A DNA stretch of 64,000 nucleotides from Alkalimonas collagenimarina (GTDB lineage: Bacteria; Pseudomonadota; Gammaproteobacteria; Enterobacterales; Alteromonadaceae). Location of the stretch: NCBI RefSeq assembly GCF_030717845.1, contig NZ_JAUZVZ010000007.1:1-64000 (forward strand), in the 5' to 3' direction. Positions 42,779 through 51,498 of this stretch are shown piece after piece (the first letter of the stretch is position 1; every line of letters begins with the position of its first letter). Under the pieces are notes generated by a model. It had not been told where the DNA came from, did not search any database, and saw only the letters and a list, made by a program, of their open reading frames with translations. The translations under genes were made by a program, and so were the position numbers.

Positions 42779-43118
42779 CGGCCCGGCGGTTCAACCACAT
42801 AGCGAACAGTGCTCCTCCTGCTAAGGCAATGCCAAGCGCTAACAGTGGATGATTGCGAACTTGTGCTCGGGTATTATCAGCCAGCTCGTGTTGCAGTTGC
42901 TGCAGTTGCGAGCTTTTGACTGCGACTGTTTCTGCTGCTTTGTGCGCACCATTGGCCATGGAGTTTACCGTGTTGTGTGCACTATCTGTGGCTTTTTGGA
43001 TGGCTGGGCCAGCTGCATCTGAGGCGCTATCAATGGCTTTATGGATACCACTGGATGCTGAATCTACATGGCGGTCGAAGGCATTTTGGGTGCTGGTTGT
43101 TTCTGTTGGCTTACTCAT
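42759..43118 (-). CDS. DUF883 (YqjD/ElaB) family protein
   Basis: A 119-aa protein, Ala/Ser/His-rich and amphipathic, with a C-terminal membrane helix: RNHPLLALGIALAGGALFAMWLNRRAG. E. coli YqjD/ElaB attach ribosomes to the inner membrane in stationary phase. The repeated DSASDAAGPAIQKATDSAHNTV-type segments indicate an extended helical arm. First gene of the three-gene operon. Confidence 0.85.
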   Translation of the reverse strand: MSKPTETTSTQNAFDRHVDSASSGIHKAIDSASDAAGPAIQKATDSAHNTVNSMANGAHKAAETVAVKSSQLQQLQHELADNTRAQVRNHPLLALGIALAGGALFAMWLNRRAGEQDAS

Positions 43119-43242
43119 AGTAACTCCGGTTAGGTTTAGCAGCGGCAGGTTTGCCAGTGACTGGTTCCTAGTCTATCAACCTGAGTTTCCCTACTCGGTG
43201 CGGCAGCACGCTTAGTCAGAATTAAAAAGTGTTGATTGGGTT

Positions 43243-43968
43243 TCAGCGAACCCTGCAACCGCCTTCTTGCTTCGCTCGGTACATGGCGGTATCGGCATAA
43301 CGGATCAGGTCTGGTATGGAGCTGCCATGTTCTGGATAGATGGCCATGCCAATGCTGGCAGATAACGAAATTTCATGGCCATCAATCTGGTAAGGTTGGG
43401 TGATTGCTCTGCCGATTTTATGGGCCAGCTGAATCACATCCTCTTCGCTTTTGATGTGATTCAGCAAGAGCAGGAATTCATCCCCACCATGGCGGCTGAC
43501 TGCATCGCTATCGCGCAATGCCGATGTCAGGCGGGCACTCACCAATTGCAAGATTGCATCGCCAGCGGCGTGGCCATGGTTATCATTGATGGGTTTAAAG
43601 TTATCCAGATCGACAAACAGCAAGGCAAACTGGCTTTGCTCACGTTTGGAGACACTGATTGCATGGCCAATTCGGTCCAGCATAATGCTGCGGTTCAGCG
43701 TTTGCGTCAGCGCATCGCACTGACTATCCTGGGTTAGTTTTTTTAACTTAGCCTGACTACTGATGTGCAGTGTTCCGGCGTGCAATAATGCTAACGCCAA
43801 CAACAGTTTGTCTTGCTGTAGTTGCTGCTGCTCCTGGTACCATAATTTTTGTTGTACGACGATTTCACAGCGCATTTGCCGCATATCGCTATGCAAGGCA
43901 TTCAGCTGCAGTTGCAGTACTGTGTTGTGCAGTACTGGTGAGTTGGTTACTTGTGGTTCACTCATCAT
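43243..43968 (-). CDS. Diguanylate cyclase (GGDEF protein)
   Basis: A 241-aa soluble protein with a helical N-terminal part rich in Gln (about 1-78), then a GGDEF domain with DALTQTLNR, LFVDLDNFKPINDNHGHAAGD and an intact GGDEF (161-165). The inhibitory-site motif RDSD (152-155) is present. It should make c-di-GMP from two GTP. No receiver or membrane sensor is visible, so the helical N-terminus may control dimerisation. Confidence 0.9.
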   Translation of the reverse strand: MMSEPQVTNSPVLHNTVLQLQLNALHSDMRQMRCEIVVQQKLWYQEQQQLQQDKLLLALALLHAGTLHISSQAKLKKLTQDSQCDALTQTLNRSIMLDRIGHAISVSKREQSQFALLFVDLDNFKPINDNHGHAAGDAILQLVSARLTSALRDSDAVSRHGGDEFLLLLNHIKSEEDVIQLAHKIGRAITQPYQIDGHEISLSASIGMAIYPEHGSSIPDLIRYADTAMYRAKQEGGCRVR

Positions 43969-44140
43969 AACGTTTGCCCTTTCGCTGCCAGGTGATTAAA
44001 AGAAACGGGGTAAACTATTTTTCTCAGCCTACCCCAAGGAGGGGGTCGATGAATGTGCGATACCGAACATTTACACAAATTTATCGTCAGTTATTTTTTT
44101 ACAGCAATAAGTGGCTGCGAAGGCTCAAGGAGCCGTTCGA

Positions 44141-44371
44141 TCACTTTTTAGCGGTGTCGTTTTTCTGAGCTTTGCCCATTTGGTTCTTATTGTGTTCGTT
44201 TTTCTCCTTGTTCCCTGTGTAAGGCGAAGCTTGGTCTTTTTTTACACTGCCAGGTTTAGGCTGAGCGGCATTCTTGTCAGAGTTACCGTTCTTTTCTGCT
44301 TGGTTGGCATTCATGCTTTGCTCGGTTTGCGCTGATTTGCCAACATTTTTTTGCTGATTGTTCTGGTTCAT
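44141..44371 (-). CDS. Disordered hydrophilic protein, 76 aa
   Basis: GAGG lies 5 bases before the ATG. The product is almost wholly Asn, Gln, Lys, Ala, Asp and Ser (KNVGKSAQTEQSMNANQAEK..., NKEKNEHNKNQMGKAQ), with one Tyr, no Cys or Trp and no hydrophobic core, so it should be disordered. It resembles hydrophilin-type stress proteins in composition only. Position beside the stress cluster fits that idea. No family is recognised. Confidence 0.6.
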   Translation of the reverse strand: MNQNNQQKNVGKSAQTEQSMNANQAEKNGNSDKNAAQPKPGSVKKDQASPYTGNKEKNEHNKNQMGKAQKNDTAKK

Positions 44372-44489
44372 AATAACCTCGGTGATTGTCAGCCAGCACA
44401 GGATTGTGTCAACTGTAAGGCCACTATAGGTTGAGAGCGGTATGCAGTCGGTGCGTCAGCGCGCATAGCGGGGATCGGCCGCTTGATGT

Positions 44490-44531
44490 TTGCGTCAGAT
44501 CAAGGCGGGCATGTACCAGTACGGTTACACT
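44490..44531 (+). promoter_or_regulatory. FNR-like site and promoter of hemN
   Basis: TTGCGTCAGATCAA (44490-44503) matches the FNR consensus TTGAT-N4-ATCAA at 8 of 10 defined positions. TACACT (44526-44531) would be the -10, putting the site centre near -41.5, the usual class II position. Anaerobic activation of hemN is inferred. Confidence 0.6.
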
Positions 44532-44561
44532 GCTTTGCAAAGTCAGCAAGGTACATAAGCT

Positions 44562-45920
44562 ATGCAAAGCATTCAGTGGGATCCGGCTCTGATTGCCAAA
44601 TACAATATCAATGGTCCAAGGTATACCTCCTACCCGACAGCGCTGGCACTGCAAGCACCTTTTGACAGCCAGATAGTGCGCCAGACCTTGCAGAGCTCCA
44701 GCGGAGAGCTGAGCCTGTACCTGCACCTGCCGTTTTGTCATCAGCTGTGTTACTACTGCGGCTGCAATAAGGTGATTACCCGTCATCAGCACAAAGCAGA
44801 TCGTTATCTGGATGCATTGGCGCAGGAGATGGCGTTGTATCAGCCTTGGGTAGCACATCGGTCGATTGGCCAGATCCATTTGGGCGGCGGTACCCCGACT
44901 TTTTTAACCGAGCAGCAATTAAGCCGCTTAATGCGGCTATTTCAGCAGCACTTTGATTGTTCTCAGCTCGATGAATTAAGCATTGAAATTGACCCCCGCA
45001 GTTGCAGCCTGGAGAAACTGGCGCACTTGCGGAAGCTGGGTTTTAACCGGGTGAGTTTTGGCGTGCAGGATTTTGACCAGCAGGTGCAAATCACCATCAA
45101 CCGGGTGCAGGATGCCGATTTAATTCGCCAACTGGTGGAGGGCTCCAAAACGCTGGGATTTCGCTCAGTGAATCTGGATTTAGTGTATGGTTTGCCGTAT
45201 CAGCAAGCCGGATCTTTTGCCGAGACCTTAGCGCAAGTAGTGGCGCTGGACCCGGATCGGATTTCTTTGTTCAGTTATGCGCATTTGCCTGAGCGTTTTG
45301 CGGCCCAGCGTAAAATTCCGGATGCTGCTTTACCAGCTGCATCGACCAAACTGAAATTGCTGCAGCTTGGTATTGAAACCTTCAGCACCGCCGGTTACCA
45401 GTTTATCGGCATGGATCACTTTGCCAAGCCGGGGGATGGCCTGGCACAGGCGCAGCGGGATGGACGGCTGCAGCGCAATTTTCAGGGCTACACAACTCAT
45501 GGTCAGAATGCCTTGCTTGGCCTTGGTGTTTCTTCCATTAGCCAGGTGGATGGGGTGTTGTGGCAGCACGAGAAAGACTTGCCGGACTATTATCAAGCCA
45601 TTGACGCAGGCCATTTGCCGTTGGCCAAAGGGGTTGTGCTATCGAAAGATGATCGCATTCGCGCCGAGCTGATTGCTCAGCTAATTTGCCACTTTGAACT
45701 GGATATCGTTGCTTTCGCCAGTAAGTGGCAGCTTGATTTTGCCCGTTACTTTGCCGACAGCTTGCCGCAGTTGGCGCCGTTTATCGAAGATGGTTTGTTG
45801 GAGCTTACGTCTGGCCATATTCGGATCCGCGAGGCGGGGCGTTTGTGGGTGCGCAGCATCTGCAGCGCCTTTGATGTGTATTTACAGCAAGGCCAGCAGC
45901 GATACTCCAAAGTGGTGTAA
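44562..45920 (+). CDS. hemN: Oxygen-independent coproporphyrinogen III oxidase
   Basis: A 452-aa radical-SAM enzyme. The 4Fe-4S ligands are C59, C63 and C66 in PFCHQLCYYCGC (C68 also present); GGGTPTF follows the SAM-binding region, and IEIDPRSC, NRVSFGVQDF and NLDLVYGLPYQ are the family motifs. HemN converts coproporphyrinogen III to protoporphyrinogen IX without oxygen. The length equals that of E. coli HemN. An FNR-like site lies upstream and a terminator downstream. Confidence 0.95.
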   Translation: MQSIQWDPALIAKYNINGPRYTSYPTALALQAPFDSQIVRQTLQSSSGELSLYLHLPFCHQLCYYCGCNKVITRHQHKADRYLDALAQEMALYQPWVAHRSIGQIHLGGGTPTFLTEQQLSRLMRLFQQHFDCSQLDELSIEIDPRSCSLEKLAHLRKLGFNRVSFGVQDFDQQVQITINRVQDADLIRQLVEGSKTLGFRSVNLDLVYGLPYQQAGSFAETLAQVVALDPDRISLFSYAHLPERFAAQRKIPDAALPAASTKLKLLQLGIETFSTAGYQFIGMDHFAKPGDGLAQAQRDGRLQRNFQGYTTHGQNALLGLGVSSISQVDGVLWQHEKDLPDYYQAIDAGHLPLAKGVVLSKDDRIRAELIAQLICHFELDIVAFASKWQLDFARYFADSLPQLAPFIEDGLLELTSGHIRIREAGRLWVRSICSAFDVYLQQGQQRYSKVV

Positions 45921-45933
45921 GCTGCTGGCCAAA

Positions 45934-45960
45934 ACAAAGCCACCGCGAGGGTGGCTTTGT
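45934..45960. terminator. Bidirectional terminator between hemN and the convergent gene
   Basis: ACAAAGCCACC and GGTGGCTTTGT pair perfectly over a 5-base loop. T-rich flanks occur on both strands (TGTTG on plus, TTTTGG on minus). Confidence 0.85.
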
Positions 45961-45982
45961 TGTTCGTGCAAAGAAACCGTGC

Positions 45983-47080
45983 TTACAAGTGGTAGCTGAT
46001 GTGCTGGTGGAAGCGTATCACCAAATCATCCCGTTCCGGATTCAGGTTTACGCCTTTGGCAAAACGGCGCAGGGCGGTTTCTACCTGGTTCATAAAGCGG
46101 CCATAGCCCATATCGGTGTAATCATCCTGCGTAGCAAAGATAATAAGCTGGACCGACTCTACCAGGTTGCTGTCGTCCCAGTCGGCAATCAATTGCCCTT
46201 CGCGGATGCTGGTATCAAAACCAATCATCTGCAACTCCTGGCCGGTGCTCATTTTGTCGAACTTACTGTTGCGTACCAGTGGCAATAAACCATTGGCCAG
46301 TACGGCTCGGTGCGTCAGCTTGTTCAGGCTGGTGGCTTCAACAAATTGATCCTGGATCAATTGGTACAGCTCGGTATAAGGCCGGTCGGACTTGGCATTA
46401 ATGGTTACCTGCTCTTTGACGTAACGGCTCAGTGGCAGATTAATGATGGCGTAGGTCAGGGCACTGTGCTCTGAAGGCAGCTCGCACTGGCGGGCTTTGT
46501 AACGCGCATCCAGTGAACGCAGTTTGTAGCCATAACTTTCTTTAATACCTTTTTGCTTGGCAAAAAGATCGTACGTTAGATGCTGATGATCCCGGACTTT
46601 TATTTTCAGCTCCGGGCTATTGATTTCATCACTGAAGCGCTGCAATAAGGCCCGGACTTTGTTATGGAAGTCGGCGGCATTGGCGCGGATGTTGGCATCG
46701 GTGGCCAAAAACAGCAAAGAGACTTTGCGGGCTTTTTCTGCCGGGTTGAAAAAACTGTTTTGCGCTTCGTGGTAAGCCGGGTTGTAGAAAAACAGAATTT
46801 GTTCGGCAGTTTGCAAGGTGTAGGCCTCGGTGTGAAAACGCACTACCGGGGTTTTGCCATTGGCAATCAGATGGACGTTGCGCAGGCCCGCTTGATCGGC
46901 CAGCTCAAAGAAAATTTTACCAAGCTGCAGATAAAACTCTTTGTAGGGCTCGGCCTGATCGACCAAAGGCGCGCCAAAGCGGGCCAGAATAGAATCGGTC
47001 AGGGCAAATTCAGCAAGTAGATACTGATTATCCCTGGAACTGGTTGGAATATAAACTTTGTGTTGGCTGCTGACCGGCAT
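45983..47080 (-). CDS. DUF3083-like protein, 365 aa
   Basis: A soluble protein without signal or membrane segment. It starts MPVSSQHKVYIPTSSRDNQYLLAEFALTD and includes LRNVHLIANGKTPVVRFHTE, ILFFYNPAYHEAQ, KVRDHQHLTYDLFAKQKG and ESYGYKLRSLDARY. The layout resembles the DUF3083 proteins of Shewanella and relatives as I remember them; function unknown. The start follows GGGGGAG at 6 bases. It is monocistronic and converges with hemN. Confidence 0.65.
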   Translation of the reverse strand: MPVSSQHKVYIPTSSRDNQYLLAEFALTDSILARFGAPLVDQAEPYKEFYLQLGKIFFELADQAGLRNVHLIANGKTPVVRFHTEAYTLQTAEQILFFYNPAYHEAQNSFFNPAEKARKVSLLFLATDANIRANAADFHNKVRALLQRFSDEINSPELKIKVRDHQHLTYDLFAKQKGIKESYGYKLRSLDARYKARQCELPSEHSALTYAIINLPLSRYVKEQVTINAKSDRPYTELYQLIQDQFVEATSLNKLTHRAVLANGLLPLVRNSKFDKMSTGQELQMIGFDTSIREGQLIADWDDSNLVESVQLIIFATQDDYTDMGYGRFMNQVETALRRFAKGVNLNPERDDLVIRFHQHISYHL

Positions 47081-47208
47081 AACTCCCCCGTTAAAGCTGT
47101 GCTTATTTGCTGGCTATTGTAGCAAAATTTAACCAGTTGGACTTCTCATTTTTGTTGGTTTTTCACAAAGATAGTAGCCGCTATACCGAATCGGTACAGC
47201 AGCTTGCC

Positions 47209-48426
47209 TTATGAACCGGAGCGAGCAAAGCGTCCCAGTTGCTGTTGTGTTCTGGCTGTGCCATCCAGCAAGGCTTTGGCGGCATCGTCGATGGACGTCA
47301 TCTGCTCATTGGCTTCGTTGGTGACATGCTCAATGGCCGATAAATGCTGATGCGTTTGCTGGTAGCGCTTTTCCAGGGCATTGACGGTTTGGTTGATGCC
47401 CTGAATGCGATTTTTGGTATCGGCCAGCTGCTGCTGTAGCCCGACAAATTCGTTGCTGGTGACACTGGTTTGCTGCTGCGCATCTTTGGCTTGTTTGTTC
47501 AGGCTTTCCGATTCCGTTCGCGTTTCTTGCACCAGCCGCTCCATGTCGTTCAAAAAGCCGGAGATCTGCCGGGTGGCGTCGTTCACCTTGGCTGCCAGGG
47601 TTCGAACTTCATCTGCCACCACCGCAAAACCACGGCCAGCTTCACCAGCCCGGGCTGCTTCAATGGCGGCATTGAGCGCCAGTAAATTGGTTTGGTCGGA
47701 GAAGTTTTCTACCATCACCAGTATTTGCCGCACATTTTCCGCATTTTGGTGCAAGCCATTGATGGTCTGGCCAAAGGTATCCAGCAAGTTGACAATACCT
47801 GCCAGCTGACCAGACAATTGCTGCATCTGGCTGCTGGCGCCCTGAGCGCTGCTGACGGTGACGGTGGCCACGTCGCTCATTTGATCGCCGTGTTGCACGA
47901 TGTCGGATAAATACTCCAGCACCTGATCGCTCTCGCCGCGGATTTGATGGCTGCGTTTTTCAGTATCTTGTAAATGGCAGCGGGTGGTTCGTACGGCTTT
48001 GGATACCTGCTCATTGGTTTCATGGGTACGCTTGGCTTCCTGATGGATCTCACCTAACAGCTGGCCCAATTGACTGACAAACTGGTTGTATTGCTCAGAT
48101 AAGGTACGAAATTCATCGTGGGTAAAAGCAGGCAGCCGATGCTGTAAGTCAGTGCCCTTGCTGTTGGTTTCCTGCAAGGCCGATACCAGCGCCTGCACTG
48201 GGCGTACGATCAGATGGTGCAAATAAAAAATGGTGAAAATAAAGGCCGCCGAGCCCAACAACAGTAAAACCCACCAGCCGGTGCCGGCACCATCGGCCGG
48301 ATAGGCCAGGAACAGAGCTGCCGCGAAGAAAAACGCCAGAAAGCCAATATTGCCGATAATTTTGCGGGTGAGGGTATAAAAGAAGGTTTGTTCTATAAAG
48401 TTATACACTTTGGCAAAACTCCCCAT
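47209..48426 (-). CDS. Methyl-accepting chemotaxis protein without a sensory domain
   Basis: A 405-aa receptor with two adjacent membrane helices ([22 protein letters not shown] and [19 protein letters not shown]) and almost no periplasmic loop, then a HAMP-like region (about 72-125) and the signalling coiled coil. The hairpin tip has [32 protein letters not shown]. With no external ligand domain it may sense membrane or redox state. It ends 18 codons after [12 protein letters not shown], lacking a CheR-binding pentapeptide. Confidence 0.9.
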   Translation of the reverse strand: MGSFAKVYNFIEQTFFYTLTRKIIGNIGFLAFFFAAALFLAYPADGAGTGWWVLLLLGSAAFIFTIFYLHHLIVRPVQALVSALQETNSKGTDLQHRLPAFTHDEFRTLSEQYNQFVSQLGQLLGEIHQEAKRTHETNEQVSKAVRTTRCHLQDTEKRSHQIRGESDQVLEYLSDIVQHGDQMSDVATVTVSSAQGASSQMQQLSGQLAGIVNLLDTFGQTINGLHQNAENVRQILVMVENFSDQTNLLALNAAIEAARAGEAGRGFAVVADEVRTLAAKVNDATRQISGFLNDMERLVQETRTESESLNKQAKDAQQQTSVTSNEFVGLQQQLADTKNRIQGINQTVNALEKRYQQTHQHLSAIEHVTNEANEQMTSIDDAAKALLDGTARTQQQLGRFARSGS

Positions 48427-48529
48427 AGTTTATCCATGCATCAGTTTAGGTCAGAATAACAGCAGCATAGCATAACTGCCGGGGCTGACTATTGTTTCAG
48501 CGCAGGTTTTACTGCTTTTGGGCTGTCGT

Positions 48530-49315
48530 TTATTTGCTTGGTTGAGCAGGCATCAGCTCGAGTTTATAACGTTGAAACTCCTTACTCAGTGGCTCTTGTT
48601 GCAGCAGCTGCTGCACCCAGTGATACAAGGTATCGATGGCTAACGGGTGTTCAGGATGAATAAGCAATTGATGTTGGTAGCTTTGGTCGACGCGCTCTGA
48701 AATCAGCAGTTGAGCCGCTTTCTCCGGATAAGCATGCAGGAACTGGTATAAAAATGAGCGGGTGACAATCGCACTGTCCGTTCGTTCTTTTAGCACCAGT
48801 TCGACGCTGGCCTGATGATTACTGACCAGTGTCATCCGGTAGGTATCCGCCAGTATGTCAGGATCGGTTTCATAATTGGTTAGTTGGTAATGATAACCAA
48901 GAATTCCGGCGATGGTTTTCCCACTCAGATCATCAAACCACTGTTGTGAGCTGGCGTTGCTGCGCAGTGCAATAAAAACTTCATCATCTTTAGCAAAAGC
49001 CGGGGAGTTGTCGATGGCGATGTCACGTTGTCCCCAGCCCCAGGCGATGTCCTCGAAGAAGATCGCATCGAACAAGCCTTGCTGATAATCCTGATGGCGG
49101 CGGATCGGGGTGGTGAGGATCAGTTCAAACACATACTCTTGTTGCAATTGATTGAGCTGGCGGATCAGCTCAACCGTCAATCCTTTTGCCAGACCATGTT
49201 CCAGCTCAATGTAGGGAGGAAACTCATAGCCACCCACCCGCACCAGGTTTTTTGCAGACGCCTGATTGAAAAAAAATACCAATGCAATTAACGCAGCAAT
49301 CACAACAGACTGCAT
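48530..49315 (-). CDS. Periplasmic solute-binding protein-like
   Basis: A 261-aa protein with a Sec signal peptide (cleavage near SAK). GGYEFPPYIELEHGLAKGLTVELIRQLNQL and SGKTIAGILGYHYQL fit the two-lobe SBP_bac_3 fold. As with the gene at 18762, no transporter genes are adjacent, a pattern common in this bacterial group. The ligand is unknown. Confidence 0.78.
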   Translation of the reverse strand: MQSVVIAALIALVFFFNQASAKNLVRVGGYEFPPYIELEHGLAKGLTVELIRQLNQLQQEYVFELILTTPIRRHQDYQQGLFDAIFFEDIAWGWGQRDIAIDNSPAFAKDDEVFIALRSNASSQQWFDDLSGKTIAGILGYHYQLTNYETDPDILADTYRMTLVSNHQASVELVLKERTDSAIVTRSFLYQFLHAYPEKAAQLLISERVDQSYQHQLLIHPEHPLAIDTLYHWVQQLLQQEPLSKEFQRYKLELMPAQPSK

Positions 49316-49345
49316 AATCGATTCCTTTTAACAGCGAGTGCTAAG

Positions 49346-49789
49346 TTATTCCTTACCTATATCTTCGTACCATAGTTGCGGTGAGCTGGCAATAAAGTCT
49401 TCCATCAGCTGGATGCACTCTGCATCCTGCAAAATGGTCAGTTTGACACCCCGGCTACGGACATACTCCTCGGGTCCCTGAAAGGTTTGGTTTTCACCCA
49501 CCACGATTTTAGGGATGCCATACAGCAAGGCGGTTCCACTGCACATATCGCATGGTGACAAGGTGGAATACAGTGTGGCTCTCTTGTAATCGGCTGGTTT
49601 TAACCGGCCTGCTTGTTCAAAACAGTCCATTTCGGCGTGCAAAATAGCACTGCCGTGCTGCACCCGCCGGTTATGACCCCGGCCAACAATGGTGCCATCA
49701 ATGACCAATACGGAGCCAATGGGAATTCCTCCCTCCGCCAAGCCATTTCTGGCTTCATCAAGAGCGGCTTGCATAAAAGGATCGCGCAT
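49346..49789 (-). CDS. Nucleoside/cytosine deaminase-like enzyme
   Basis: A 147-aa member of the cytidine-deaminase superfamily with HAEMD (His51, Glu53) and the zinc ligands in LSPCDMCSGTALLY (Cys80, Cys83). The sequence and the C-terminal ECIQLMEDFIASSPQLWYEDIG resemble yeast cytosine deaminase, which forms uracil and ammonia from cytosine. TadA-type and guanine deaminases are less likely because the C-terminus differs. Confidence 0.85.
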   Translation of the reverse strand: MRDPFMQAALDEARNGLAEGGIPIGSVLVIDGTIVGRGHNRRVQHGSAILHAEMDCFEQAGRLKPADYKRATLYSTLSPCDMCSGTALLYGIPKIVVGENQTFQGPEEYVRSRGVKLTILQDAECIQLMEDFIASSPQLWYEDIGKE

Positions 49790-49907
49790 AGAAATACCCC
49801 ATTTTCATTTCAGCATAGTAGTTTTATTGCTCAAGTGCTAGCTGGTTTTGCAGCCTTGCTGCTCTGTGGTAGATTGCAATTTCACAACGAACCAGAAGGT
49901 AACACCT

Positions 49908-50486
49908 ATGCTCTCCATTCTTGCTTTACTGGCCAGTACAGCCAATCCGGCGGTAGCAACCGATAACGAAGCCGCAGCGCAGTTTTGGCTGAATATGGCG
50001 CAACATTGTGGCCAGGCCTATGAAGGTAAGCGGGTGATAGCCCGGGACGATCGGCCGGATTTGCTGGAAGGGAATGAACGACTGATTGTGCATTTTCGGG
50101 AGTGCTCCAGTGAGCTGTTGGCCCTGCCATTTCATATTGGCAATGCTGATGGCAGTTGGGATCGTTCGCGCACCTGGCGCTACAGCTGGCAGGATGGCAA
50201 GCTGGAGCTGCGGCATGACCATCGGTTAAACACCGGCGCACCGGATGAAAGCAACACCATGTACGGTGGTTTATCCATCGGGCAGGGCACACCAGAGCAG
50301 CAACAGTTTTTATTTACCGAACGCACCGCAGAAGATGGTTCCGCCCTGGGCTGGCGCATCGAAATTGTGCCGGGTGAGCGCTATACCTACGGTACTTTTA
50401 GTGGCGATAACTGGACCTGGCGGTTGGATTTTGACTTGAGTAAACCATTGGACAAACTACCCCCAGCACCCTGGGGGCATGAGTAA
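49908..50486 (+). CDS. Hypothetical exported protein, 192 aa
   Basis: The ATG at 49908 with AGAAGGT upstream begins MLSILALLASTANPAVA, a signal peptide. The mature protein is beta-rich, with paired strands such as RTWRYSWQDGKLELRHDHRL, RIEIVPGERYTYGTFSGDNWTWRLDFDLSKPL, and two Cys. I do not recognise a family, but similar secreted proteins occur in related bacteria. No operon partner. Confidence 0.65.
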   Translation: MLSILALLASTANPAVATDNEAAAQFWLNMAQHCGQAYEGKRVIARDDRPDLLEGNERLIVHFRECSSELLALPFHIGNADGSWDRSRTWRYSWQDGKLELRHDHRLNTGAPDESNTMYGGLSIGQGTPEQQQFLFTERTAEDGSALGWRIEIVPGERYTYGTFSGDNWTWRLDFDLSKPLDKLPPAPWGHE

Positions 50487-50691
50487 GCCGTTTAAGTGCT
50501 TAGCCAGCAGCATGAGAGCCGTTTCTGGTTGAAAGCTAGCTGCCGAAAAGTTGTAAATATCGCCAATTAACAATACTTATGTGGCCTTGACTGTCTTCAT
50601 CCTGCTACACAGCGCAGGTATGCTTAACCGTGGCTGCATCATTGTGAGCCATATGAGCTATGTTTCTTTTCTTTAACTGGAGCGTACAAGT

Positions 50692-51492
50692 TTGACTACT
50701 GTAGAAGTGATTATCCTGGCAATAATTCAGGGCATTACCGAGTTTTTACCTATTTCTTCTTCTGCACACTTAATTTTGCCCTCGGCGGTGCTGGGCTGGC
50801 AAGATCAAGGCATTGCCTTTGATGTGGCCGTGCATGTCGGCACCTTATTCGCAGTAATGCTGTATTTCCGGCAAGATATAGGGCAATTAACGGTAGGCTG
50901 GTTAAACTCCTGCCGTGGCCGGCAGAGCACCTATGGCACTCTGGCCTGGATGGTGATTGCGGCCACTATTCCGGCAGGGCTGGCGGGGTTACTATTTGCG
51001 GAGCTGATTGAAACCTTGTTACGGTCGCCCTGGGTTATTGCTATTACCACGCTGATTTTTGGCAGCTTACTGTGGTTCGCCGACAGCACCGCGAAGCAGC
51101 ATACGGTGATGGAGCAAGTTGGCTGGCGTCAGGTGCTGATTATTGGTGTGGCGCAGGCGATATCCTTGATCCCCGGCACCTCACGCTCTGGTATTACCAT
51201 GACAGCCGGCTTAATGCTGGGGTTAGACAGAGCCAGCGCCGCCCGTTTCTCGTTTTTGCTGTCGATCCCCATTATTGTGTTAATTGGTGGCTATCAAGCA
51301 AATAAGCTACTTAAAAACCCAGAGATTTATGATTTTTACAGCCTAGGTTTAGGTTTGGTATTAGCCTTTATCAGTGCGTTGATATGCATTCATTTTTTCC
51401 TGAAAATCATCAGCCGCATGGGCATGTTACCCTTTGTGATTTACCGCTTGATATTGGGTGTCGCGCTATTAATCTTCCTGACTTTTTATTAG
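50692..51492 (+). CDS. uppP: Undecaprenyl-diphosphatase
   Basis: A 266-aa membrane protein of the UppP/BacA family: IIQGITEFLPISSSAHLIL near the N-terminus, HVGTLFAVMLYF and SLIPGTSRSGITMTAG near residue 160. It recycles the lipid carrier of peptidoglycan and O-antigen synthesis by removing a phosphate from undecaprenyl pyrophosphate. The start is TTG with GGAGCG upstream; no ATG or GTG precedes the conserved QGITEF block. Confidence 0.93.
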   Translation: MTTVEVIILAIIQGITEFLPISSSAHLILPSAVLGWQDQGIAFDVAVHVGTLFAVMLYFRQDIGQLTVGWLNSCRGRQSTYGTLAWMVIAATIPAGLAGLLFAELIETLLRSPWVIAITTLIFGSLLWFADSTAKQHTVMEQVGWRQVLIIGVAQAISLIPGTSRSGITMTAGLMLGLDRASAARFSFLLSIPIIVLIGGYQANKLLKNPEIYDFYSLGLGLVLAFISALICIHFFLKIISRMGMLPFVIYRLILGVALLIFLTFY

Positions 51493-51498
51493 TGGAAA

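Noticed and set aside
44481-44503. TTGAT-N11-ATCAA as a stretched FNR site
   Set aside because: Spacing is wrong for FNR; the overlapping TTGCG-TCAG-ATCAA with correct spacing and -41.5 position is the better site.
49906-50292. 128-codon minus-strand frame opposite the exported protein at 49908
   Set aside because: The plus-strand gene has a ribosome site and signal peptide; this frame has neither.
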